The notes under the pieces are model-generated. The model worked only from the letters and a program-made list of their open reading frames with translations. It was not told the origin of the DNA and did no database searches. Made by a program: the position numbers and the translations under genes. Positions 1 to 10,202 of a stretch of DNA of 64,000 nucleotides are shown piece after piece. The DNA is from Atherinomorus stipes (taxonomy: Eukaryota; Chordata; Actinopteri; Atheriniformes; Atherinidae): the NCBI GenBank assembly GCA_023101725.1, contig JALJCO010001367.1, forward strand, positions 40,925-104,924, given 5' to 3'. How positions within the stretch are numbered: the first letter of the stretch is position 1; each line of letters opens with the position of its first letter.

Positions 1-390
1 AACTTCCTGACAGTCCTCAAGGACCCTCAGGTGTCCCTGGATGTCACTTTAGAAGAGACAGCAGGAGCAGATGTTGAAGCACCGCTGGAAACGGGCGCTT
101 TAAGATCGCAGCAGACTTGAATACACTGACACAGCAAGTTCAGCACTCAGCGGATAACAAAGGTCACCATCAACAATCAAACGCTCAAGTGATGACATAA
201 TCAATATCACCTTGATGGTGGCGAAAGATCCAAAGTGGCGAAAACAGAAAGGAACGGAAATGAGTGTTAGCAAGGCTGGAAGAAGGAACCAACGGGCTTA
301 CTTTTAATTCTGACTTCAAAGATTGTGATGCATCAGGACAGTTTAAAGGTGGAATCCAGAGTCGCGTCACACACACACACACGCACACAC
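1..390. other. Unassigned; short CA-rich tract at right end
   Basis: I recognise no gene or element here. An alternating CA/CG simple repeat lies at about 367-390 and abuts the truncated left edge of the next transposon copy. Confidence 0.6.
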
Positions 391-543
391 CTGTTTCTGT
401 TTGTAAACACTAATCAAACTGAGAGCCCCTCCCCTCAGGCTAATGGCCGAATCACTCTTCAGCCCCAAGCCTCTCCTTCAAAGCTCGGAAGCAGGTGAAA
501 CCACACCAATATCAACTCTGGTTTTCCAACGTGCACTATCTAA

Positions 544-1120
544 GGGCGCATTCAGAAAGCATAGTCCATTAGATTCAGTCTGTTTGGGGACTCGGCTCGG
601 CTGGGGGTGGGGGGTATGTTGCACCATAGCCAAATGAGCCAAACCTCCTGAAAAATGTTCCCAATCTCTCAAGAGGTGGCGCTGCATTCAAATTCACCGT
701 CGGCAAGGACAAGACATACAACGAACAAGAAGGTTCTCACAACTTCTGTTTCCTCCATAAAACCACATTATTTTTGTGCGTACTGACGAGGAGCTGGATA
801 TGCTTTCATCAGAACAGATATCCATGAAAGCTTTAACTTCCTTGTCACTCCACGTCTGACCACGTTTGTTTTTGTAGCGTTGACCCACAATGCCCAACAT
901 TTTACCCGCAGTGCCATGCTAAACCAAATGCAGGAAGCACCAATTCTGTAGTCCACTTCTGCATTTGAATTGGACCAAGACCTGCGTTTGTGGGAGGGCC
1001 GAGTCTGCTTGTTTGTTCAGGATCAGAGTCTGTTTACACATTCAAAACTCCCCCGAACGAAGTGGACTTTCCGAGCAAACAGACTCTGATTCCAATCAAA
1101 AAAGCTTTATGAATGCGCCC
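544..1120. mobile_element. PIF/Harbinger-type non-autonomous element
   Basis: The ends are inverted repeats: GGGCGCATTCAGAAAGC on the left, and GGGCGCATTCATAAAGC when the right end is read on the minus strand (16/17 match). The element is flanked by a direct TAA at 541-543 and 1121-1123, the 3-bp target typical of PIF/Harbinger elements. Removing it rejoins the family B host sequence, as seen in the uninterrupted copy at 25.7 kb. Its interior retains a piece of a Myb/SANT-like reading frame on the minus strand, so it looks like a deletion derivative of an autonomous element. Confidence 0.8.
694..900 (-). pseudogene. Myb/SANT-like (trihelix) domain remnant of a Harbinger element
   Basis: A 68-codon open stretch contains RGQTWSDKEVKAFMDI, which resembles the start of the Myb/SANT-like DNA-binding domain of the accessory protein that fish Harbinger transposons encode beside their transposase. 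In that family this protein helps bring the transposase to the element ends. Here only the first helix region is convincing. The rest degenerates into low-complexity serine sequence, and no transposase catalytic region is present in the 577-bp element. I infer a non-functional relic. Support is one motif plus the Harbinger-type ends and TAA target of the enclosing element. Confidence 0.55.
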
Positions 1121-1469
1121 TAAAGCTCTTTTCATCGCTCTTTTCTTCACTGCATCCGCCATTTTTATCAAGAATTCGAGTGAACCCGAGTGAAGTTTAA
1201 AAAAAAGAGTCTGCTCCAAATGACGAGTTTATCCCAACAGAGCACTACGCCCTTAGCTCCATCATTGGCTGGAGACAAATGCCCAAATCTCTGCCCAGAA
1301 ACGTCCTGAACACACCAAAACAAAAGAGAAAAGATGAAGTACAGGCAGCGGAGGGGGAGTTGCAAACAAAGCTCATCACCACAGAGGCCCGAAGGTGCGA
1401 ACTGAGATGGATTTCGCTCACACAAGTACCGTTTATTTTCAGGGGGAAAACTCCGGACTCTACCTTTAA

Positions 1470-2746
1470 CATGATAAGAGGTGTACTGGTCTACAGTTTC
1501 ACTGGTTTTACTGTTCATCATCTTTACTGTTAGACACATACTGTAACTTCTCTGTAATGTTGTTTTTTCAAAGATCTGCACAACCAGTGAGCACAAAGTG
1601 ATTATTAATTATAAGTTAATGTACTCACTGTTTCCCCATTTCATTTCTTTCCTTTTTCTCCATAAAATGTGACAACAAATATCCAATAGAAGTCAGCATC
1701 AGATCAGCTCAGCCTTTAAATTCAAAAGGACAAAAATCTTCATTAATAACTGACGAGGCAGACAGGGTCGGTCAGTCAGGTCAGAGTAAGTTCAGCATAG
1801 TTGACTCCAGGACCCAAAAATGCTTGTTGCCGCTGTAATTGGGGATGGAGGATGGTGAAGCTTTTCCGCAGCGTAGCAGGAAGGTTGGTAACTGATTCAG
1901 CTGCAGATGCACGCTCACGCAGAGTCATGCTGAGATTTAGGACTGGCAGACAGGCTGAAGGCAGAGACGCGACTGCAGAAGCACAACAAAGCCACTCTGG
2001 GGGTTAGCTCTGAGGCGCGGCAGACTGAAGGCAGGGATTTAACACAGATGCACTCCAGCAGGCGGTGTCAGGCAGACAGATCACAGAGGACGCGAGAGAG
2101 GACACCATTAATACTACCGCTGGAACGTCGGAGAGCGACTCGGTCACGCTGCTTGTCACGCCATGGATGTGGAAAGAGCAGAGGCTGGACCCTGGAATAC
2201 ACTTAGAAAACCCTCAACAGCAACAAATCCTGTGTGCTGTGAGACTCCTCATTTCCCCAGATCACAGTTTCAGAGATGAGGCGTTATGTTTGCACACCTC
2301 ATGGAGCCACATGGACTCATAAGTTGGAAATGGTGCATGTTGAAAAAATAAGCTTGAGTCAATCTTTAAACACAGACGTGCAGTTCTTTTATCACAGAGT
2401 CAAGCTACACTTTCCTCCATTTTTATTCACAGATGTGATTTGCACTCAACCCAACTCATACTGGATCCTTCATGTAAACATTTGGTTTTGCTAAAAAGTC
2501 GGGTTAATATTGTCTTTTATCAGAAGATCGGAATGGTAAAACTGAAAACAGCTGCTTTAGGACAAAGCATGCCCCGTTTGGTATTGGACATGCCCCGTTC
2601 CTTTTGTCTTTTCGTTTTATAACAAAGAATTTTCCAAGAAAAAGCACATCTGAGGTCAACCTAGTCCACAGATTTAAAAAAGCTATCACAATATATATAA
2701 TATATAATCTATATAATTATAACTGCTATATTTTTAAAAAGCAATT
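1470..2746. other. Unassigned non-coding sequence
   Basis: No convincing exon, RNA gene or named repeat was seen. Short open stretches lack recognisable motifs. An AT-rich ATATATAAT tract at about 2690-2735 precedes the SINE. Confidence 0.5.
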
Positions 2747-2978
2747 GGGGGAGCGGGTAGCCTAGTGGTAATGTCATGGGCTTTGGCGCGAAGGACCCGG
2801 GTTCTTGACCCTGACACGACATTCAGGTGAACCACTGTGGACCCCTGAGCAAGGTCCTTAACCCCCACCAACTGCTCCCCGGGCGCTTCAAGTAGCAGCC
2901 CCCTGCTCTCTGGTACTACTATACAGAGATGGGTAAAATGCAGAGCCCTGATTTCCCCTCGGGGATTTAAACAGTAGA
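2747..2978 (+). repeat. tRNA-derived SINE, complete-looking copy
   Basis: The head resembles a tRNA promoter: 'gtagcctagtgg' fits an A box and 'cccgggttcttgaccc' a weak B box. The body carries 'cccctgagcaaggtcctt', the kind of central block seen in salmonid HpaI-like and other teleost SINEs. A second copy in the same orientation starts at about 3139. The copy runs into a run of about 14 C at 2979-2992. I infer an RNA polymerase III derived retroposon but do not assign a family name. Confidence 0.7.
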
Positions 2979-3138
2979 CCCCCCCCCCCCCCAAAAAAAT
3001 AACCATGTGTTACCATGCCTCTGAAGGTTGGAGGGAGAGCTTAAACATGTGTCCTTAGCTCTATGTATCGAAACCTTTACCTATTTAATTTTTACTTCAC
3101 TTCAGAAGGAAGAAGAAAACAAACCCTGAGGAAAATTT

Positions 3139-3731
3139 GGGGGAGTGGGTACCCTAGTGGTAATGTCGTGGGCTTTGGCGTGGAGGACCCGGGTGCAAGT
3201 TCCCAACACGACATTCAGATGAACCACTGTGGACCCCTGAGCAAGGTCCTTAAAGAAATAGTTCACCCACAGAATGATTTAACTTTATTTTCCACTTCCC
3301 CTCATAGTGAGCAAGACTCTGGAGCACTTTTTTAATATCTCCAACCGCTCTCTATCCAGCCGGCGATCAGGACACTTGGATTACATTGGACGAGTAGTAT
3401 GGAGGAATGTTGACAAGTTTTTGTGGACTTTTATGGACCTTTTGGCTCGGACCCCGGTGAACTCCATTATATGAAAGTTGGGGGGAAAAAGAGAAGCCTT
3501 CCTGATCTCCGGCTGCATTTGAGATATTAAAAAAAGTGCTCCAGAGTCTTGCTCACCATGAGGGGAAGGGGAAAATAAAGTTAAATCATTCTGTGGGTGA
3601 ACTATCACTTTAACCCCCACCAACTGCTCCCGGGGCGCTTTCAGTAGCAGTCCACTGCTCTCTGGTACTACTGTACAGAGAAGGGCAAAATACAGAGCCC
3701 TAATTTCCCCTCGGGGATCTAAACAGTATAT
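3139..3731 (+). repeat. Second SINE copy, split by a TTAA element
   Basis: The two halves at 3139-3249 and 3614-3731 match consecutive parts of the SINE at 2747-2978. The break falls exactly at the TTAA in 'gtccttaaccccc'. The uninterrupted neighbour shows the empty site, which proves the nested insertion. The B-box region differs ('gggtgcaagttccc'). Confidence 0.75.
3254..3609. mobile_element. TTAA element, family A, complete, inside a SINE
   Basis: Flanked by TTAA at 3250-3253 and 3610-3613. The ends are long inverted repeats: 'atagttcacccacagaat' on the left reappears reverse-complemented on the right. The paired arms extend through 'gatttaactttattttcc'. The interior shares 'gacacttggattacattg' with partial copies near 38.4 and 40.5 kb. 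The TTAA target and absence of coding sequence fit a piggyBac-like MITE common in teleosts. Confidence 0.8.
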
Positions 3732-3754
3732 CAAAAACAGAAAAAAAATTTAAT

Positions 3755-3930
3755 TAGGCTTTACGTGATCGGGATTTTAGGGGCCGATAACCGAGTTTTA
3801 AAAGAACTATCACTGATCACCGATCATGTGAGGGAGCAAATGTATCTATAAATAACTTGTTTACCCGTATTTATACCGTTTACTGAGTATCATAAAAAGG
3901 ATTTTTGTTTACTTTTTTGTCCTGAACTGG
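3755..3930. mobile_element. Short hAT-like terminal fragment
   Basis: The stretch 'gatcgggattttaggggcc' followed by repeated 'gatcaccgat'-like words resembles the subterminal region of teleost hAT elements. No opposite end or target duplication is visible. It abuts a truncated Tc1 copy. Confidence 0.3.
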
Positions 3931-3934
3931 ACTA

Positions 3935-4837
3935 ACAAGATTTCAGACAGAGGAGTCAGAACAATTATCAGAAAGGTTCTCCAACAGCCCAGGACCACTC
4001 GTGGAGAGCTTCAGAAAGACCTGGAACCAGCAGGTACAGTTGTTTCAGAGAAAACAAGAAGGAATGCACTCAACCGCCATGGCCTTCATGCACGCACACC
4101 ACGCAAGACTCCATTTCTGAAGAAAAAGCATGTTGATGCTGGTTTGAAGTTTGCAACACAACATCTGGACAAACCCATGACATTCTGGAAAACGTAGTCT
4201 GGTCAGATGAGACCAGAACTGAACTCTGCAGATGTCATAAGACACAACATGTTTGGAGGAGAAATGGCACCGCGATTGACCCCAAAACACCATAGCAACA
4301 GCAAAGTTTGGAGGTGGGAACATCATGGTGGGGGCTGTTTTTCAGCATGAGATACTGGCAGGCTTCATATCATTGAAGGAAGAATGAATGGAGAAAAAGT
4401 AGAGAGACATTCTGGACCAGAATCTGCTGCATCTGCAGCTGCTGAAGATGAAAAGAGGCTGGATCTTTCAGCAAGACGACCGTCCCACCACACAGCCAAG
4501 AAACACCCACCTACTTTAAGAAGAAGAAAATAAAGCTGCTAGAACGGACCAGCCAATCACCCGACCCAAAAGAACTGAAGATCAGAGTTGACAGAAGAGA
4601 CCCGGAACCTTGAAGATTTGAAGGCAGTTTGTGGAAGAATGGACCAAAATCACACCTGAGCAACGTTTTCCACTGGTTTCTCCATACAGGAGGCGTCTGG
4701 AGGCTGGAATCACCAACAAAGGTTTCTGCACTAAGTAGTAAATAAATTTCAGTAAGCGTATTCAATACTTACTCTCTGTGTTATTTCACTATATTACACA
4801 TAACTTCATTTACATTAAATGTTAAGATTTCTTTGTA
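3935..4837 (+). mobile_element. Tc1-like transposon fragment, same family as the 24-kb copy
   Basis: This plus-strand copy matches the reverse complement of the element at 24042-25591. It runs from the transposase region ('gatttcagacagaggagtc') to the inner part of the inverted repeat ('tttcactatattacacat'). The 5' end of the transposase gene and both outer termini are missing. The coding frame is broken by several stops. I infer an old, doubly truncated, inactive copy. Confidence 0.75.
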
Positions 4838-5225
4838 GGTGTAAATCTAGATTTTCAACTTCAAGTAAACTTTAGCATGCCATAGTCAGCTTTAATCCTA
4901 TAATTTGCCAACAAAAGAATTGTGGCAAGTGAAAATGCTGAGGGCCTGATTTACAAAGACTCCAAATTGCGAGTCTAATGTCTTTGCCTCGCAAAAAAAA
5001 TAGCGTGCGCTGTCATTTTAGCGTTTGCGGGTGATCTACAAAGATTACACGCGCAATCTGTAACAGGCGCAAACAGCAGGATTTAAATGAGGATTTAGCG
5101 TGCGCTCTCCCTGCGCCACGGAAAGTTCAGAAGAGCATGTGGTAAACGCAAAATGAAATTCCTCCTGATAGAGAGATGTTAGTTTCAGAGATATAATGAG
5201 GCAAATAAAAAACAGAATATAAGAT

Positions 5226-5472
5226 AAATATGAAGAGTTCATTTGCAAAAAAAAAGACAAACGCCATTTAGAAAAAACGGAGTTAACTGCTTTTGCAAAT
5301 AAACTCTTCATTTACTTTTTGAATATTTTCAGAAAATCAAGCTCACGTGAAGTAGAGAGTTTTAATGATGTAAAATGGAGATAGGACGTTTGTACCTGAC
5401 AGCTACAAAAGCAGTTAACTCCGTTTTTCCACCGTGGCGTTTGTCTGTTTTTGCAAATGAACTCTTCATAAT
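5226..5472. repeat. Inverted repeat (about 70-bp arms) inside the TIR element
   Basis: Arms at about 5226-5296 and 5402-5472 are near reverse complements; 'gagttcatttgcaaa' pairs with 'tttgcaaatgaactc', and 'acggagttaactgctttt' with 'aaaagcagttaactccgt'. The loop is about 105 bp. It could be a nested foldback MITE. Confidence 0.7.
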
Positions 5473-5617
5473 AACTATAAATAAAAATAATGCAGCAGGT
5501 TTCCCTGTGGATCGTAAGAAGAGGCCAGTTTAAGGACGTGGATAAGGACACGCTGTTGAAGATGATCTGATATTACGCACAGACTGCGCGCTCTTTGGCA
5601 CAATGCCAGGCGCTGGA

Positions 5618-5738
5618 CCTGCGTAATTGCCCCCCACCCCACACAAAACTCAGTAAAAAAATAGTATCATTAGTTTGTGCGACGTTACTGGTTATTTTCA
5701 CTGAGTTTTTTGTGGGGTGGGGGCCAACTTCACGCAGG
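5618..5738. repeat. Inverted repeat (about 38-bp arms) inside the TIR element
   Basis: 'cctgcgtaattgcccccc' at 5618 pairs with the right arm ending 'cttcacgcagg' at 5738. The arms include 'caccccacacaaaactcag' on the left. The loop is about 43 bp. It is a second hairpin within the same larger element. Confidence 0.65.
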
Positions 5739-6435
5739 ACAGCAACCTCAGAACAGCAGCAGCAGTCGTTGCGGTGTGGAGGAGCAGGAGATGATTTTAA
5801 TTGAAAAATATGCCATTGGCAAAAAGTAAAGGAAAATAAAAAGACATAATTAATGTCAGCTTTTACCATGAAGCTGCAGCTGCAGATGTTCTGGTTCATC
5901 TCTAGAATAACCCGTGTTTAACAGTGATGTTGATTGTTATTTAATTAAATAATGAAAACTTGACGTGTCGCCTGAACACATCATGAGAAATGATTCTGAC
6001 CTGATGTCTGCAGTCCTGTGTGCAGCATTCTTTCAGCCATCAGTGCGTAAAGCTGCCAGTTATACCTGCTTTTCAGACGTGCTAAATTACACGCAATCTT
6101 TTGCCCCCGCATTCCTTTGAACAGTTGATAGATCAGATTGCGCGTGTTAAACTGAGGTTTTGCATAATCTCCTCCCAATATTTTGCGCCTTCTGGCAGAA
6201 ACGCCCAGTTTGAATATTCATCTGCAGCAGATGCGCAAAATGGACAGCGGCGCTATTTTGCCCCTTGACAGGCGCAAACCTCCTTTTGCCCTGCTTTGTA
6301 AATCAGCTCTGGCGGATTATTGCGTGCGTAATGAAGATAGCGCCTGTTTTAACAAGCGCAAACCTTTCGTAAATCGGGCCCTGAGTGGCTAATAACGTTG
6401 GAAAACCACGAGCCACGAGCCCGGTCACAGCCCTA

Positions 6436-6951
6436 CACAGCTGTGCTCAAATGTTTCCACCCCGTCTCCATTAAAGAAAAAGACAAATTCACAATAGTAA
6501 ATCAAATAAGAAACTGAAAAAGTAAAGATGAATACAAATTTACTAAATCTAATTTAGTAAAATAAAATATTGTTTTTGAATTGCGGTTGGAAAAATTATT
6601 TTAAAAAACTGTCCCAGACCAATTAAAGCACCTTGTTCATGAACATGGACCAACATAGCTGTCAACAGGTGCAGATGCCTGATTGGACGTTACAGAAACA
6701 CCTGATTGCAGTGATTGTCTCAAAGTGTTGCACAACAACATTTTACTACAGGAGCCCCTTCATGCTTGTTTACTTCTTTTAGTTTTTTTGTGTTTGTTTT
6801 AATATTTCTGCTGAACCACAATTCAAAATCAATGTCATGGTGATCATGAAAGTTTTATTTTTCATTACTTTTGTCAATTTTAAATCATCTTACTGGCAGC
6901 TGATTTTTTCTGTCTTTCATGGGAGGGGATGGAAACATTTGAGCACAGCTG
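6436..6951. mobile_element. Tc1/mariner-type MITE
   Basis: The left end 'cacagctgtgctcaaatg' follows a TA. The right end, read on the minus strand, is 'gcagctgtgctcaaatg' and continues with 'tttccatcccc' against 'tttccacccc'. The right-hand TA is not intact. No transposase frame is recognisable. The ends resemble a widespread fish mariner family. Confidence 0.65.
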
Positions 6952-7888
6952 CATGTTGGGAATGCAGGTCTTTGACATCATTTTTATGTCAGAATAAATT
7001 CCATAGAAACTCAAGGCCAATAGATTTCCTGCAGAACTTTACATTTTCATGAGATAACCGTTATTGATTTCAGTCAACATCATTTTGTGACTGGTTGCTG
7101 CAAATGCTGACTTATGGAGGAAAGGCCTCCTTGAGTCACCTCATACATAAGAAGGGAAGTAGAAGAAATACAGTGACCCCAAAATAGCTTCACATGAGAT
7201 ATAAATTAAAAGCTGTACCTAAAATTTCTGCAGTCAAACCTCTTAGCTGTCACCTTCCTCTTAGTTTCCCTATAACGGGAGATGCAGCCAAAGCTTTACA
7301 CATAAAGCAAAAACTGTGATTGTCTGACGGCAGCATTCCTACTTTCTCTGCTTCGCGGTCAGACAGGAGGAAGCCTGACCGTCAGCAGCCTCCCACTGTC
7401 ATCACCAGAAAGGGTAACCCTGGAAACCGAGGGCTTGATTACATCACAACTTACAACTAAAGCAACTCTCGCCAGCAAACTCATTTTACCTTACTGGAAA
7501 GACCAGCAGTTTCCATGGCAACAGGACAGAACAAGTATCAGAGAGGGATGGAGAGACAGAAAGGAGGATGGATGCTGGGGGTGTAGAAACAAAAGAAAAG
7601 CAAGAGACGTGTTTTTGTCACAGAGAAGTGATGGCACCGTAAATGACAGTGAGGAAGGATAAAAGTATCGTCATACAGATTAAACGAGGACAGAGCCGCA
7701 TGAATGTGTGGCCTGCAGGGTTACCAAGGTTAAATTAGGATGTCTGCTCTGTAGAAAGTCCCCCCCCCCCTAGAGCCCCTCCCTCCAGAGACCACATCGG
7801 CCCGCCAGGATTCAGTCGCTCTAACCAGCGCTCACCCGTGCCATGCATGTCCCTTACTGGCGACTATTACAGCAGGAGGGCTGGGACA
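6952..7888. other. Unassigned non-coding sequence
   Basis: No exon, RNA gene or named repeat was recognised. A C-run lies at about 7761-7770. Confidence 0.5.
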
Positions 7889-9017
7889 AACAATTATTTT
7901 CTAAACGATTAATCTATCGATTATTTTTTTGATGCATCAATTAATCTAACGATTCACTTTTTCAGTTTGATTAGATTAGATTATCTCCCCATAAATTGAC
8001 AGACAGCAATTTATACACATTGATATACAGTACAAATCTAAAATGAAAAAAAAGAGCATGAATAAAAAGGTAGTGGGAGCCATCATGGAGTCTTTCCTGG
8101 ACCAACAGAATGTAAGATTTATGTTGAAAACACAGCTGACTGAAAAATCTGCTTTTAATTCTTTCATTCACATGAAAATAATAAAATAGGTCACCCACAG
8201 TTTTTGTGATTTATTGAAATAACATGGTAATGTAAACTTGGAGGCTTTAAGCTAATACAGAAACCGTTTTCCGACAATAGATAATGAAGATAACATTCAG
8301 AATTTAACATTTCTATTAAACATGGGTCTGGCTTCCTGAAAAAGTGCATCTTCATCTTCAATAATGTTTAATACGGGTTCCAATCACTTAGAAATGAAAT
8401 GAAAAATACTTTATTTATCCCAGAATTGATTCCAAGATATTACCGACAGATGAAACACTAACATGAGGTCGGGAACGTGACTTTTTGGCTGGGGCCGCCC
8501 TTTGGGGGGATGCATGTCGTTTTTTTTGTCAGTCGTCACACTTTTTTCACAGTCACAAGAATGTATTGCCCTTGGCCTAAAATATTTGTCACTTTGGAGT
8601 ATGTTCTGCTCAGTTTGGGTAATTTTTCTACTGACATTAATATGCACGACAGTGATTTGTAAGGGAAAATCTTTAAGCTGGAATTCAGTAATTTAACTGC
8701 TAATGATTTTAAAAGGATTGTTTGAGGCAGTGGAAATATCACATTTTGGGTCTCATGGAGGTATAAATATGTTTTTATTTAACAAATGTTTTTGAAGGCC
8801 TCCTTTATCTGGATGTTTAAGTAATTTCAGGCTGTGAACTCAATAAAGAAGAGTGTTATTAATTTTTCACATTACTTTGTTTTATTTTGTGTAATTATGC
8901 AATGGCTAAGCATATTGGATTTCATACTTTGCAACATGAATTTTTTAGTTTTGGCCCTCAACCATCCAACCAAACTAGTATTTGGCCTTCCACTGTAAAG
9001 AACTTGGACACCCCTGA
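7889..9017. mobile_element. Possible degenerate hAT remnants
   Basis: 'acgattaatctatcgatta' near 7910-7930 is typical of the subterminal region of one teleost hAT group. The stretch ending 'aacttggacacccctg' at about 9017 resembles the end of a Charlie-like hAT element. The two ends do not match each other, so these may be two different fragments. No target duplication was found. Confidence 0.3.
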
Positions 9018-9584
9018 TGTAGAGGGATGCAAGAACTGATGGAAGTAGTCCAGTGGGAGACAGGTGCTGTGGAAAATGTAAGCTCTTGCTGCAACTGCTG
9101 AAACTGAGAAGTCAAATACCACATCAGAGAATAAATACCAACATTTGAACTGAGCTCTCTGACTCCGGGTGAAGCGGCGTTTCAGCGAGCCTCACTGAAA
9201 CATGTCTGATGCAGTATTTTAGTCTGGCCTGGAAACAGCGTGAACCCTGCTGTTTGTTGCTCCAGCCGCTGCACCAGTCACAGGTTTGTCTTTAGAGTCT
9301 CTTTGCTTGCTGTGACGAGATCAAGACGCTGTCCATAGCAACTGTCGCCGTGCCCACCACTGCCACGGTGACCGCCCGGGCTCATGATTGGCTCTGACAG
9401 GCCAGACAGTGTCGACATGCAGCCGCATCACTCGTATGACCCTCTCAACCCTTTAAATGGTCACAAAAATAAAGGAAATATTTGCCTCTGACTGTTTTGA
9501 TAACCTTGTGATGCTTTTACTGCAAAAGGATGAGAGGAAGGAGGAAGCCTGACACCAATGATCCGTGGTCACACCTGTTTGTTT
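9018..9584. other. Unassigned non-coding sequence
   Basis: Nothing was recognised beyond ordinary mixed-composition sequence. Confidence 0.5.
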
Positions 9585-10194
9585 TCATCTTTGTATTGAT
9601 TCAGTGTCGGCTTGCAGTTGTTTTTGCCTCTGCTGAGTGTAATGGTTTTTACTTCTACTGATTTTTTTAACTTTTGGGCACTGCTTCGTCTCTTTGCAGT
9701 CATTTTCCATGTCTGTGGTAATTTTATTCCTCTTTGAAGTTGTTTTGTGTTTTTGTTGTCATTTTCCTCTCTGTAGTAGACGTTGGTGGTAATTTTGTCT
9801 GTTTTTTGGACAGTTTTGTGTTTCTTAGATGTGTCACCATGGTTGTTTTTTTGTCTTTTAAAGACATTTTGTGTGTCTTTGAGCCAATTCTGTGCCTTTC
9901 TGTAGTTGTTTTCAAAGCGTCCTGATGGTTGATTTGACTATTCATCTTTTTTGTATCTTTGAAATCATGAACTATCTCTTTTTAATCTTTTTTTCCATCT
10001 CCAAAATGATTTTTGGGTCTTCTAATTGTTGTTTTTGTTGAGTCTTTTGTAGTTTGTGACTCTTTACAGCTATATTTAGTCTTTCTTAGGGGGTGTTACA
10101 TTTGTGATTGTAATTCTTTGGGGTTTATTTTCTATCTTTGAAGTTTTTTGGGCTTTTTTTTTCATTATTTTGTCTCAGTATTAAACTGTTTTGC
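9585..10194 (+). repeat. Degenerate T-rich tandem repeat (left half)
   Basis: The plus strand repeats variants of 'ttttgtgtctttgtgg' with a period of roughly 20-27 bp, heavily diverged. It resumes at 12659 after the hAT insertion, so the hAT element landed inside this array. A similar array lies at 33346-34400. Confidence 0.6.
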
Positions 10195-10202
10195 ATTTGT
10201 GG

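Larger units (their letters stand above)
391..1469. mobile_element. TTAA element, family B, left end lost, interrupted
   Basis: This sequence aligns by eye with the complete copies at 25716-26257 and, in reverse, 42695-43245. Shared landmarks are 'tttctgtttgtaaac', 'ctcaggctaatgg' and 'ggttttccaac'. The right end 'ggactctacc' runs into TTAA at 1466-1469, as in the complete copies. The left terminus is replaced by CA-rich simple repeat. A Harbinger-type MITE splits the copy. The TTAA target and short inverted ends suggest a piggyBac-like non-autonomous element. Confidence 0.7.
4941..6382. mobile_element. Unclassified TIR element with GGGCCTGATTTAC ends
   Basis: The left end 'agggcctgatttacaaag' is matched by the right end read on the minus strand, 'agggcccgatttacgaaag'. 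A related inverted partial copy lies at 60571-60980 and shares the right-hand 400 bp. Left flank 'tga' against right flank 'tga' could be a 3-bp target, but the boundary is ambiguous. No transposase frame is recognisable. Internal inverted repeats show further insertions. The superfamily is not assigned. Confidence 0.65.

Noticed and set aside
2747..2830. Functional tRNA gene
   Set aside because: The head has only A- and B-box-like words, no tRNA cloverleaf I could fold, and is followed by a SINE body present in a second copy.
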